Source of the DNA: Flavobacteriales bacterium UBA4422
GTDB lineage: Bacteria; Bacteroidota; Bacteroidia; Flavobacteriales_G; Salibacteraceae
Direction: 5' to 3'
Length of the DNA stretch: 43,229 nucleotides
NCBI GenBank assembly: GCA_002389645.1
Contig: DGQE01000014.1
Span: 1 to 43,229 of the forward strand
In this document: positions 24,908-33,283 of the stretch, one piece after another
How the letters are laid out: the number at the start of each line of letters is the position of its first letter
Position numbering within the stretch: the first letter of the stretch is position 1
The notes under the pieces: generated by a model
What the model saw: the letters and a program-made list of their open reading frames with translations, nothing else
Database searches by the model: none
What the model was told of the DNA's origin: nothing
Made by a program: the position numbers and the translations under genes

Positions 24908-26087
24908 CATATTTTTATTATTGGTCTTTGCCTTCACAAGCATGGGGCAGACTAGCGATGAATTAAAGCGTAAACAACAAAAGCTTAGAGAAGATATTAG
25001 CTATAAGGAGAAGCTATTGAAACAAATCGAGCAGGACAGCAAAAGCTCAACAACCAAAATTGTGCTGCTAAACAAGAAAATCAACCAAAGAGAAGAGTTG
25101 ATAGTATCCATTAAGGATGAGATTCATTTCATTGATGATAAAATTGAAGAGAATGAAGACCTAGTGGACGCCCTTCAAAACGACATTGCAAAGCTTAAAG
25201 AAGAGTACGCTAAAATGGTCCTACAGGCCTATAAAACACGCAACACCAGCGGCAAGCTGATGTACATTTTTGCCAGCGAAGATTTTGGTCAAGCCTATAG
25301 AAGGTTGAAATATTTACAGCAATTAAGTGATTATCGACAACGACAGGCAGAAGCCATAATTCTTACCCAGAGCAGTTTAGAGCGCAAGCGCTTGACTCTT
25401 GAAGATCAGCGAAAAGAGAAAAATGCTGTTTTAAATAGTCAAAATCAGGAGAAACTTACTTTAAATAGAGAGCGACAAGAGAAAGAGGGTGAATTGAAGA
25501 AGCTCTCATCTAAAGAGGCACAGTATAAAAAAGAGTTGGCGCAAGCAGAGAAAGCGGCCAATGAATTAAAGAACCTGATCAAAAAGGCTATTGAACGAGA
25601 AATTGCTGCTCGGAATGAGGCGGCCGGAACAACTGGGTCAACATACAATCTTACTCCTGAGGCACGAGAGCTAGGAAACAACTTTGTTGCGAACAAAGGC
25701 AAGCTGCCTTGGCCTATTGATAAAGGTGAGATTACGGCCTATTTTGGTGAGCAACCGCATGCCTTTTTAAAAGGTATTACAGTAAAGAATAATGGCATTA
25801 CGATTTCAACCACTGGAAATAGCAGGGCTAGAGCCGTTTTTGATGGAGAAGTATCTAAGATTATTATTCTTCCGGGAGCAGGAAAAGTTGTGATGGTGAG
25901 ACATGGAGAGTATATATCGATTTATACTAACCTTAAGGAAACTTTTGTGAACACAGGAGATAAGGTTAAAACGAAAGAAGAAATTGGAGTGATTATTTCC
26001 GATAAAGGAAAAACGGAATTCGAGTTTCAATTGTGGAAAGGGACAGCACTCTTAGACCCATCTTTTTGGATTTTCAAAGGACGTTAG
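24888..26087 (+). CDS. EnvC-like murein hydrolase activator (degenerate LytM)
   Basis: A 399-residue secreted protein: signal peptide (about 1-21, SMGQ), a long coiled coil (about 22-250) and a C-terminal LytM/M23-type fold (about 272-399). The metal and catalytic residues of active M23 enzymes are missing: the HxxxD motif is replaced by FLKGITVKN, the mid-domain histidine by YTN, and HxH by EFEFQ. EnvC and NlpD are likewise inactive and instead switch on amidases at the division septum, so this one should act the same way. The amidase is not in the window. It is the last gene of the cluster, ended by a hairpin at 26092-26127. Confidence 0.9.
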   Translation: MNHWSLSIFLLLVFAFTSMGQTSDELKRKQQKLREDISYKEKLLKQIEQDSKSSTTKIVLLNKKINQREELIVSIKDEIHFIDDKIEENEDLVDALQNDIAKLKEEYAKMVLQAYKTRNTSGKLMYIFASEDFGQAYRRLKYLQQLSDYRQRQAEAIILTQSSLERKRLTLEDQRKEKNAVLNSQNQEKLTLNRERQEKEGELKKLSSKEAQYKKELAQAEKAANELKNLIKKAIEREIAARNEAAGTTGSTYNLTPEARELGNNFVANKGKLPWPIDKGEITAYFGEQPHAFLKGITVKNNGITISTTGNSRARAVFDGEVSKIIILPGAGKVVMVRHGEYISIYTNLKETFVNTGDKVKTKEEIGVIISDKGKTEFEFQLWKGTALLDPSFWIFKGR

Positions 26088-26091
26088 ACAC

Positions 26092-26127
26092 AAAAAAACC
26101 CCCTTTCTTTCGAAAGAGGGCTTTTAT
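26092..26127. terminator. bidirectional terminator between envC-like and bacilliredoxin genes
   Basis: A GC-rich hairpin centred on the palindrome TCTTTCGAAAGA (26106-26117), extended by CCC/GGG pairs with a small bulge. It is flanked by seven A residues on the left (26092-26098) and a CTTTT tract on the right, so it can serve both converging genes. Confidence 0.75.
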
Positions 26128-26141
26128 ATTGACTCTTTTGA

Positions 26142-26555
26142 TTAACAATACTCGTCAAAGGCAGCTTTGAGGTTTTCGGCAATTAACTCTGCTGGTCTTC
26201 CTTCAATATGGTGCCGTTCAATAAAGTGAACAAGTTTGCCATCTTTCATCAAAGCAATTGATGGAGATGATGGTGGGTAAGGCAAGAAATATTTCCTTGC
26301 TTGAGCTACCGCGTCTTGATCCACACCAGCAAACACTGTTGTAAGTTGAGATGGTTTTTTGTCGTTGTCAATGGCCATGCGCACAGCAGGGCGGGCATTT
26401 GCAGCCGCACATCCACATACACTGTTTACCATGATGAGAGCCGTGCCGCTCATATTGTTCATCATATTATCTACTGCTTCTGCAGTTAAAAGCTCATCAA
26501 AACCTACATCGGTAAGTTCAGACTTCATTGGAGCTACTATTTCTTCAGGATACAT
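26142..26555 (-). CDS. BrxA/BrxB-family bacilliredoxin
   Basis: A 137-residue thioredoxin-fold protein of the YphP/YqiW (BrxA/BrxB) family. The redox motif is CGC (C47-G48-C49) in NSVCGCAAANARPAV, and the protein opens with the family's typical YPEEIVAPM. It ends in a cysteine (C137). Bacilliredoxins remove bacillithiol from S-bacillithiolated proteins, so this implies that the organism makes bacillithiol or a relative; the biosynthesis genes are not in the window. A good promoter lies just upstream (26573-26606). Confidence 0.93.
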   Translation of the reverse strand: MYPEEIVAPMKSELTDVGFDELLTAEAVDNMMNNMSGTALIMVNSVCGCAAANARPAVRMAIDNDKKPSQLTTVFAGVDQDAVAQARKYFLPYPPSSPSIALMKDGKLVHFIERHHIEGRPAELIAENLKAAFDEYC

Positions 26556-26572
26556 ATTCGTCTATTTTGATT

Positions 26573-26606
26573 CAAAATTAACAACTTGCTTATCAAACAG
26601 TTCAAA
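26573..26606 (-). promoter_or_regulatory. promoter of the bacilliredoxin gene
   Basis: On the minus strand, TTTG (26606-26603), 22 bp, then TAATTTTG (26580-26573), an exact minus-7 match. The spacer is slightly longer than usual. The ATG follows about 17 nt downstream. Confidence 0.52.
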
Positions 26607-26620
26607 GCATTAACAATTGC

Positions 26621-27073
26621 TCAGCTATTTCTTCGTAATTGAAAAAAACGCTGCATAATATTTGAGCACTCATCGGCCATGGTTCCCGAGACGACTTCAG
26701 TTTTAGGGTGCATCAAGGATGGGTTGATTTTTCGAAACCCTCTTTTTTCATCACTGGCACCAAAAACCACTTTCCCAATTTGGGACCAATACAAAGCGCC
26801 AGCACACATTCCACAGGGCTCTAGAGTGACATACAAGGTGCATTTATTAAGGTATTTCCCCCCCAAGTTATTAGCAGCAGAGGTAATAGCCTGCATTTCA
26901 GCATGGGCGGTAACATCATTCAGCTGTTCGGTGAGGTTGTGCCCACGAGCGATTATTTTTCCTCTTGAAACCACTACGGCACCAACAGGTACTTCGCCTT
27001 TTTCAAAGGCTAACTCAGCTTCTAGATAGGCCATTTTCATGAAATGCTCATCAGACAAGACATTAATTTCCAT
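26621..27073 (-). CDS. tadA: tRNA-specific adenosine deaminase
   Basis: A 150-residue zinc deaminase. HAEMQAI holds the zinc ligand H57 and the catalytic E59; the other two zinc cysteines are C87 and C90 in LEPCGMCAGAL. The rest follows TadA closely: VPVGAVVV, TAHAE, TLYVTLEPC, KVVFGASD, and the C-terminal DECSNIMQRFF. TadA converts A34 to inosine in tRNA-Arg(ACG). A guanine or cytosine deaminase of the same fold is the alternative but fits less well. It is divergent from the T9SS cargo gene. Confidence 0.9.
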   Translation of the reverse strand: MEINVLSDEHFMKMAYLEAELAFEKGEVPVGAVVVSRGKIIARGHNLTEQLNDVTAHAEMQAITSAANNLGGKYLNKCTLYVTLEPCGMCAGALYWSQIGKVVFGASDEKRGFRKINPSLMHPKTEVVSGTMADECSNIMQRFFQLRRNS

Positions 27074-27113
27074 TAATTATTTAGGGTTTATTGAGTTTGA
27101 ATGAGTATTTGGT

Positions 27114-27145
27114 TTTGGTGTGTATTAGAATATCAGGTAGATTTG
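27114..27145 (+). promoter_or_regulatory. promoter of the type A cargo gene
   Basis: TTTG (27114-27117), 20 bp, then TAGATTTG (27138-27145): both boxes match the Bacteroidota consensus exactly. The ATG at 27170 follows 24 nt later. The promoter lies inside the longest open frame, showing that the upstream ATG (27101) is not the start. Confidence 0.75.
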
Positions 27146-27169
27146 CGAGTTTACGTTAAAATCCTAAAT

Positions 27170-28705
27170 ATGGCTAGAATATATACTCTGATAATTGCGT
27201 TGTTTATTGGCGCCACTTCATTTGCTCAACTTTCGGTTACTATTGAAAACTCTGAGATTTGCGCCGGAGACACTACATGGCTAAAGGCAAGTGGAATGAC
27301 TATTTATGGTTGGAGTGATTCAACAAACTTGGATGCCATTATTGGAGACTCAGTAAACTTTACCACGACTACCCCTGGTATTTACTCTATTACAGCTCTT
27401 GGTTATACTGTAGTTCCGTTAGATACAGATACCGTCTCTGTCATGATTACTGTTAATGCAACTCCTATGGTTAGTATTTCTTCTAGCGCAGGAGGTGTTA
27501 TTTGTGAAGGTTCAAGCACTGAGTTAGCTGTTATGCCTGGTTTGAGCTCGTACGTTTGGACTCCATCAGCGTCTTTAAGTAATGACTCAACAGACACCGT
27601 TTTTGCTTCGCCTACGTCTATGACAACCTATAATTTAGAGGTTTCAGATTCTAATGGTTGCTCGGCAACAGATAGTATAACTATTGACGTGTTAGTTGCG
27701 CCAGTTGTGAGTATTGTTAGCTCTGCAGCAGCAACAAGTAATTCAATTTGTCAAGGAAATAGCGCTACTTTAACTGCTGTTGCCCCTACTGCAGCGACAT
27801 ATGAATGGTCTCCGGCTGGTTCACTCGATGATCCTTCAGCCGCTGTTGTTATAGCTACTCCTTCAGCAGGAACCAATTATACTCTTCAGGTAACTGACTC
27901 AAATGGCTGTTCAGCCACTGAAACTTATCAGTTAAATGTTAGTACAACAATTCCAACGATAATTGTTCAGCGTGAAGACAGCGTTATTTGTCTTGGTGAT
28001 ACAGTGGATATTGAGCTACTTACATCAGCCACAATTATCAATTGGTCTCCGAGTAATTCTGTTGATGATCCAAGTGCAAAAATTGTAAGGGTTTACCCCA
28101 CGACTTCAACTATCTACACTGTAGATGTAAACAGACAAGGGTGTGAGAACTCTATTGATATCGAAGTTGAGGTGCTTGACTTACCAGCGCTTTCTGCTTC
28201 TCAATCTTCGAACGGAGCCCCAATTTGTTTGGATGAAACGGATTTCATCACAGTAACTTGTCCAGAGTGTATTTCTTACACTTGGCAATTTCCTAATTCC
28301 TCGTTGACTACAACACGCGATACACAGTCAGTCTCTCCAAACACTCTAGGAGCGAATTTAATTTCGATTACTGGGGAAAATGCTGCAGGCTGTGCGTCTT
28401 CAGAAACAGTGACTGTAACCGTTGATGATTGTTTTATTGGAACGCCATTCCCTCCTCTTGGTATAGAGTCTTCTGTAGAGCCAACATTGGATGTTATTAC
28501 GAGAGCTAATGAATTTGAGTTTGTTGGCACTGGCGTGGTAGAGTCATTGGATGTGTATAACCTATTGGGAGAGAAAATTTATGCTGAAAGCGCCAATCAG
28601 AGCACTTCTATAAAGTTTTCGACCTTAGGCCTCTCCTCGGGAGTTTATATTGCTTCGTTAAGTATGAATGGTCAAATCATTGTAGAGAAGTTCTACGTGA
28701 AATAA
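27170..28705 (+). CDS. secreted protein with Ig-like/PKD-like repeats and T9SS type A sorting tail
   Basis: From the ATG at 27170 this is a 511-residue protein with a clean signal peptide (ARIYTLIIALFIGATSFAQ). Several Ig/PKD-like modules follow, each with a pattern such as GSSTELAV, YVWTPSASL, TTYNLEVSDSNGCSATDS. The last 75 residues are a type A C-terminal sorting domain: VESLDVYNLLGEKIY, SSGVYIASLSMNG, VEKFYVK, which directs export through the type IX system and attachment to the surface. Paired cysteines in each module (ICEG...GCS) suggest disulfides. Binding target is unknown. The longer frame from 27101 adds 23 residues that would block the signal peptide, so I reject it. Confidence 0.88.
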   Translation: MARIYTLIIALFIGATSFAQLSVTIENSEICAGDTTWLKASGMTIYGWSDSTNLDAIIGDSVNFTTTTPGIYSITALGYTVVPLDTDTVSVMITVNATPMVSISSSAGGVICEGSSTELAVMPGLSSYVWTPSASLSNDSTDTVFASPTSMTTYNLEVSDSNGCSATDSITIDVLVAPVVSIVSSAAATSNSICQGNSATLTAVAPTAATYEWSPAGSLDDPSAAVVIATPSAGTNYTLQVTDSNGCSATETYQLNVSTTIPTIIVQREDSVICLGDTVDIELLTSATIINWSPSNSVDDPSAKIVRVYPTTSTIYTVDVNRQGCENSIDIEVEVLDLPALSASQSSNGAPICLDETDFITVTCPECISYTWQFPNSSLTTTRDTQSVSPNTLGANLISITGENAAGCASSETVTVTVDDCFIGTPFPPLGIESSVEPTLDVITRANEFEFVGTGVVESLDVYNLLGEKIYAESANQSTSIKFSTLGLSSGVYIASLSMNGQIIVEKFYVK

Positions 28706-28730
28706 GACTAGTTAGACGGTTTAATAATTC

Positions 28731-28762
28731 AAAAGCCCTTAGCAGAATGCAGGGCTTTTTTT
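28731..28762. terminator. bidirectional terminator between cargo gene and queA
   Basis: AAAAGCCCT (28731-28739) and AGGGCTTTT (28751-28759) are perfect 9-bp complements with an 11-nt loop that can itself pair GCA/TGC. A seven-T run (28756-28762) follows; the A-rich left side allows function on the minus strand for queA. Confidence 0.85.
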
Positions 28763-28770
28763 GTTTTAAG

Positions 28771-30021
28771 TTAATCCTGTTTCTTCTTAAAGAGAATAGA
28801 GCTATCTCCGAAGCTTAGAAAACGAAAGTCTTTGTCAAGGGCGTATTGGTACACCTTCCTCCAGTCCTCGCCAATCATCGCGGCTATTAGCAATAGCAAT
28901 GTGCTTTGTGGTTGGTGAAAATTGGTGATTAACGCGTCAGCAATTCTGATGCTGTAACCTGGAGCTATTATTATTTGTGTATAACCACTCAAAGTGCTGA
29001 GGTGATTAGAACGCATCCATTGTAGCACCGCTTCTAGCGCAATACTTGCATTCACGGCCTTGTCTGTAAAGTCATAAGGCTCCCATTGATTCACAAAAAA
29101 AGCCTTCATTTTGACCCCTGAACACAGTTTTACACCAAACCAATATATACTCTCTATCGTGCGAAGCGAGGTTGTGCCAATGGCAACGATCCTGTTTTCC
29201 TTAGCTGCCACAAGCATTTTTTCGATGGTATTTATTGAAACCACAATTCGCTCTTGATGCATTTCGTGGTCTTGCATGGTGGCCGACTTTACTGGCTTGA
29301 ATGTACCCGCGCCTACATGAAGCGTTACAAATAAGGGTTTTACCCCCATAATATTTAAGTCGTCAAAAACGCGTTTTGTAAAATGCAGACCTGCTGTAGG
29401 TGCCGCAACTGAACCATCTGCTCGGGCGTATACAGTTTGATAGCGTTCTTCATCTTCCGCTTCAGTTTCACGGTTGAGGTAGGGCGGAAGAGGCATTATT
29501 CCCGCGTCATCTAATACCTCGGCAAAACTAAGGTCAGCCTCCCAGTTAAATTGAACTGTATAGGCGTCTTTGGTTTTTTGTAATTTTTTCGCGCTAAGCG
29601 CGTAACTTCTGAATTCTGTCGTGATGTGCTTGGTCAAAACTTCTCCATCCTTCCAGCGTTTGGCGTTACCAACCATTGCCTTCCAGACAGATTGCTTTTT
29701 ACAAGAAAAGGCCTCCGAAGCGTCAGATGGTTCAATTGGATCGAGGCAGAGGATTTCAATTTGTGCTCCAGACTGCCTTTTAAAGCGCATCCGTGCATGC
29801 GCCACCTTGGTGTCATTAAATACTAAGCAATCACTCGGTTGAAGCAAAGAAGGAAGGTCGCTGAATAGTTTTTTTTGAATTTCACCATCACGATACACGA
29901 GCAGTTTACTCGTATCACGATCTTTCAATGGATATTTTGCTATTCGTTCTTCGGGCAGAAGATAGGTGAAATCAGAAATGGAGAGCGCTGAGGGGTTCTT
30001 TTCAGCTATACTGTCATTCAT
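28771..30021 (-). CDS. queA: S-adenosylmethionine:tRNA ribosyltransferase-isomerase
   Basis: A 416-residue QueA, which transfers and rearranges the ribosyl part of SAM onto 7-aminomethyl-7-deazaguanine in tRNA to give epoxyqueuosine. Family blocks are clear: YLLPEERIAKYPLKDRD, LVFNDTKV, VAAPTAGLHFT, LHVGAGTFKPV, the HEMHQER segment, and ALITNFHQPQSTLLLLI near the end. At 416 residues it is longer than the E. coli enzyme (356), with extra sequence around 100-150. The region just upstream holds an inverted repeat and a 14-bp palindrome (30022-30094) that could regulate it. Confidence 0.95.
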   Translation of the reverse strand: MNDSIAEKNPSALSISDFTYLLPEERIAKYPLKDRDTSKLLVYRDGEIQKKLFSDLPSLLQPSDCLVFNDTKVAHARMRFKRQSGAQIEILCLDPIEPSDASEAFSCKKQSVWKAMVGNAKRWKDGEVLTKHITTEFRSYALSAKKLQKTKDAYTVQFNWEADLSFAEVLDDAGIMPLPPYLNRETEAEDEERYQTVYARADGSVAAPTAGLHFTKRVFDDLNIMGVKPLFVTLHVGAGTFKPVKSATMQDHEMHQERIVVSINTIEKMLVAAKENRIVAIGTTSLRTIESIYWFGVKLCSGVKMKAFFVNQWEPYDFTDKAVNASIALEAVLQWMRSNHLSTLSGYTQIIIAPGYSIRIADALITNFHQPQSTLLLLIAAMIGEDWRKVYQYALDKDFRFLSFGDSSILFKKKQD

Positions 30022-30075
30022 GTGATACTCCAGTTAGTTATCAGTAAGCAAAGGAAAGGAACCAAATGCATATTC

Positions 30076-30089
30076 ACTAGCCGGCTAGT
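30076..30089. promoter_or_regulatory. 14-bp perfect palindrome upstream of queA
   Basis: ACTAGCCGGCTAGT is exactly self-complementary, an operator-like dyad 55 nt upstream of the queA ATG. It is overlapped by AGTATCAC (30087-30094), which is complementary to GTGATACT (30022-30029) next to the start codon. No T tract follows on either strand, so a terminator is unlikely. Confidence 0.4.
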
Positions 30090-30150
30090 ATCACTCGTTT
30101 AAAAAAGTCTCGCGAAGATCTCATTCAAAAAATATGGATTGAACAACGCG

Positions 30151-33100
30151 TTACTCCACAATAATTTTATGATGAATCATTGTTTCATCTTGCTCTAGCA
30201 ACAAAATGTAGTTACCTGAGCTAAGGTTGGATAAGTCCAGGCTCATACTTCTTGATGAACTCAATACACTCATTACTGTGCGACCTTGAATATCAATCAC
30301 TGATATTTTCGGACTAGCAAATGATTCAGGAAGTTCAATGTTGAGTAAATCTTTAACTGGATTTGGGTATACCACAATGCTATTTTCATTTGACTCATCA
30401 ATGCCCACAAATAGAATAGACACCTCCAAGCTATCGCTTCCTACACAACCATTAGCGTCCGTTTCATAAATAAAGATTTGACCAGTTGGCCCAGCATTCC
30501 ATTGCACTGATGATGCATTGCTTGCCGCATTCAAAAGAACGCCACCTGAAAGTACCCAGTCAAAGGAAGAGCCAGCGCTAGTCGGAACAGAATAATTGTA
30601 ATTTGTCCAAGCCTGCACTGAAGAAGGCCCTGTGATCGGTCCAGCTATTGGGTTGTCGAATACCGGATTGGAAGAAACGGTATCAGATAGAGTAGCTGAC
30701 TGCGCAACGCTGTCAGTAACTGTTACTGAATAAGTGCCAGCAGCTAGCCCACTAATATCTTCAGTGGCTGCTCCATTACTCCATGTAATATTGAACGGAG
30801 GAACCCCACCAATAATCGTTAAGTCAATAGTTCCATTGTTTGTATTGATGCATGTAACATCTGAAGAGACGCTAACTAAGTTCAGAGCAGCAATGGTATC
30901 AACGAAAAATGACCTTGTATTGAAACAGCCTGCAGAGTCTGTAACAGTAATCGTGTAGTTTCCAATGCTAAGGCCTGAAATATCCTCGGTAATTTCTGTA
31001 TTGCTCCAAGCGAAAGAATAAGGTGATTGACCGCCAATTACACTCACATCAATTGCGCCATCATTTGCAGTACCAGAAGAAGGAGAGGTTATCACACCTG
31101 ATATAACGATTTCTGAAGGCTCTGAGACGTTAAAACTATCAATGTAAACAGACGTGTCACTGTCAGTAATCGTGACCGTGTATACGCCTCCTGAGAGCCC
31201 AGAAAGATCTTCAGTGCTTTCACCATTACTCCAAGCAAAAGCATATGGAGGAACGCCTCCCGCTACTTGGAGGTTAACTGCTCCGCTACTATCGCCAAAG
31301 CAAGACAGATCGGTAACAGTTGAGGTAATAACTAATGGGCCAGTAACGATGCTGGAGTCGACAAAAAAGCATATGCTGTCCAAACAACCATTAGTATCCG
31401 TAACAGTTACGCAGTAATTACCACTTGAAAGTGAATCAATATCCTGTGTGGTCTCACCATTCGACCATAAATAAGTATAACCGGGCGTTCCTCCCGTTAC
31501 GGTCAAGTCAATACTGCCATCATTGGCCACACTAGATGATGCGTTTATTATTGATGCTGAGAATGATAATGAGTCTGGCGCACCAATAGTTATGGTATCT
31601 GTCCAAGCGTTTCCGTTAGAGTCTGAAAATTGAATGAAATATTGTCCAGCAGCTAGGCCAGCTTGACTAAAAGAAGTGTCAACATATCCAGTAAAATAAT
31701 CATTGGTAACTACCACATCTCGATTACCAGCTGATATTAGACCCGGCTGATATTGAGAGGCATCTCCTTGGAAATAGCCCGAGGCGTGCACCCTTTCATT
31801 TGGGCCTAAATGAATGCTTGAAAAGAAGTCACCTTGACTTCCACCAAAGTTCTTTCCCCAAATTTCTGTGAACTGCTCACCAATTTTACCCATAAAGGCA
31901 TCTTGGTTGCCGTTGGTTGCGAAGGTTGAGTCAGCAAAAATCAACGTGCCGTTGAACTGACCTACGAATACTAAGTAATCATCATCAACGCTTTCTAAGG
32001 CAGTTACGAATTCTGTTCCGCTTCCTGAAAATGTGTAGATATTCTGAAGCGCTCCGGTTGAAGCAGAAACATATCCAATATAGCCATCATCACCTCCAGT
32101 TGAAGGGAAAGATTGACCATCTAATGTCATAGTCCCAGACCACGAACCACCCATATAAAGGCGGTCACCCGCTGAGTTGATGTCAATAGTGGTGCAGAAA
32201 TCTATTGAAGCACCTCCACCTTGTTGCGCCCAGCCCCATGTGCCATTCGTATCTAATGAGGCTATGAAAAAGTCTTTTTGACCTTGATAAGTCAAAGTGT
32301 TTGCACCGAAAGTTGCAGCTGAGTTTGCTTCACCAACAGCATAAACCGCTTCTACAACACCATTATTTTCATAAGCCACAACATCATCGACAAGATCATT
32401 TGCACTGCCACCACCAGTCGCTCCCCAATAGCTCGCGCTAAGAGAAGTATCAACACAAAGAACAAAAGCGTCAAACCCACCATTTGAGTTATAAGTAGTT
32501 CCGGCAAGCGAAATAGAAGTTTGAAACCCACCCGCTAAATAAAGCCTTCCAGATGCATAGCGTATTGCTCGAGCCTCTTCGCTTGCTGTTCCACCAAACT
32601 GAACTATTGTGTCAACATTGCCTGATGGAATATCAATTTTCGCCACGTAAGCCTGATAAGATCCAGTTGAAGTGATTGAGCTGTTTCCTATTTGGCAAGT
32701 GCCGTTAAAATAGCCTGTAACATATGTTTTGTCGCCTGCACCTGTGATTCCAAAGCCAGCAGTAAAGTCACCTGGAGTGCTTCCTGATATTGCCCACATT
32801 AAGTTACTCGTGTTTGCATCGAAGCACGCAGTAAACATATCTTGAGGTGCGCCAGCATAAAGTGTAGTCGAATCAAACGTTACAGAATCTGCGAAATTTC
32901 CTGTTGCGATGTAAACTGGTCCTGTAGATGCTTGCCCAGCCCAAATAGAATACCCTTCATCCACACCTGTGCCACCACCTTGATTGATGTGTGTATAATC
33001 GTTATTTGTTAGGGTTTGGAAAGTGATCGTATTTGTGTCAACCTGAATGGTAATTGGAGCAAAACAAGCAGTAATGCTATCTACCAAGTAGCCTCCATCA

Positions 33101-33210
33101 TTGGAATTCCAGCACGTTGCATCTGTTATTGTATGCACCGTAGAGAATTGTCCGAAAGAGGAAAAACAAGAAACTAAGGCAATAGAAAGCGTGGTGAGAA
33201 TCCTTTTCAT
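30151..33210 (-). CDS. large SprB-repeat surface protein with T9SS type A sorting tail
   Basis: A 1019-residue secreted protein. A signal peptide (about 1-20) is followed by a beta-propeller-like half (about 60-500) built from repeating units such as GNFADSVTFDSTTLYAGAPQD and FNGTLIFADSTFATNGNQDAF. Next come four SprB-type repeats of about 75 residues (about 545-845), each with GG-PPY-F-WSNG-T-DISGL-GNYTVTVTD. Then an Ig-like module and a type A sorting domain of about 75 residues (VVYPNPVKDLLNIELP, LSSGNYILLLEQ). The repeats echo SprB, the gliding adhesin, but the sorting tail is type A. It is an export substrate of the type IX system, likely an adhesin. It stands alone between queA and hemCD on the same strand. 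Confidence 0.88.
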   Translation of the reverse strand: MKRILTTLSIALVSCFSSFGQFSTVHTITDATCWNSNDGGYLVDSITACFAPITIQVDTNTITFQTLTNNDYTHINQGGGTGVDEGYSIWAGQASTGPVYIATGNFADSVTFDSTTLYAGAPQDMFTACFDANTSNLMWAISGSTPGDFTAGFGITGAGDKTYVTGYFNGTCQIGNSSITSTGSYQAYVAKIDIPSGNVDTIVQFGGTASEEARAIRYASGRLYLAGGFQTSISLAGTTYNSNGGFDAFVLCVDTSLSASYWGATGGGSANDLVDDVVAYENNGVVEAVYAVGEANSAATFGANTLTYQGQKDFFIASLDTNGTWGWAQQGGGASIDFCTTIDINSAGDRLYMGGSWSGTMTLDGQSFPSTGGDDGYIGYVSASTGALQNIYTFSGSGTEFVTALESVDDDYLVFVGQFNGTLIFADSTFATNGNQDAFMGKIGEQFTEIWGKNFGGSQGDFFSSIHLGPNERVHASGYFQGDASQYQPGLISAGNRDVVVTNDYFTGYVDTSFSQAGLAAGQYFIQFSDSNGNAWTDTITIGAPDSLSFSASIINASSSVANDGSIDLTVTGGTPGYTYLWSNGETTQDIDSLSSGNYCVTVTDTNGCLDSICFFVDSSIVTGPLVITSTVTDLSCFGDSSGAVNLQVAGGVPPYAFAWSNGESTEDLSGLSGGVYTVTITDSDTSVYIDSFNVSEPSEIVISGVITSPSSGTANDGAIDVSVIGGQSPYSFAWSNTEITEDISGLSIGNYTITVTDSAGCFNTRSFFVDTIAALNLVSVSSDVTCINTNNGTIDLTIIGGVPPFNITWSNGAATEDISGLAAGTYSVTVTDSVAQSATLSDTVSSNPVFDNPIAGPITGPSSVQAWTNYNYSVPTSAGSSFDWVLSGGVLLNAASNASSVQWNAGPTGQIFIYETDANGCVGSDSLEVSILFVGIDESNENSIVVYPNPVKDLLNIELPESFASPKISVIDIQGRTVMSVLSSSRSMSLDLSNLSSGNYILLLEQDETMIHHKIIVE
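30670..31580 (-). repeat. four tandem SprB-type repeats (coding)
   Basis: Four copies of about 225 bp encode SprB-like modules sharing the core PPY-F-WSNG-T-DISGLS-G-Y-VTVTDS. The copies have diverged, so they look old rather than freshly amplified. Confidence 0.8.
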
Positions 33211-33283
33211 AGCAAATAGATTAGTTTGTCAATACTTCATACGTAAATGAAGCATTACTAGTTTGGTACAAAAGTCAACAATT

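Noticed and set aside
30095..30125. Possible terminator after the SprB-repeat gene (minus strand, T-rich after a short TCT...AGA stem)
   Set aside because: Only 3-4 pairs can form, too weak to call.
30022..30150. preQ1 riboswitch upstream of queA
   Set aside because: I looked for the short hairpin with an A-rich tail of preQ1-I and did not find it; only the dyad and inverted repeat are evident.
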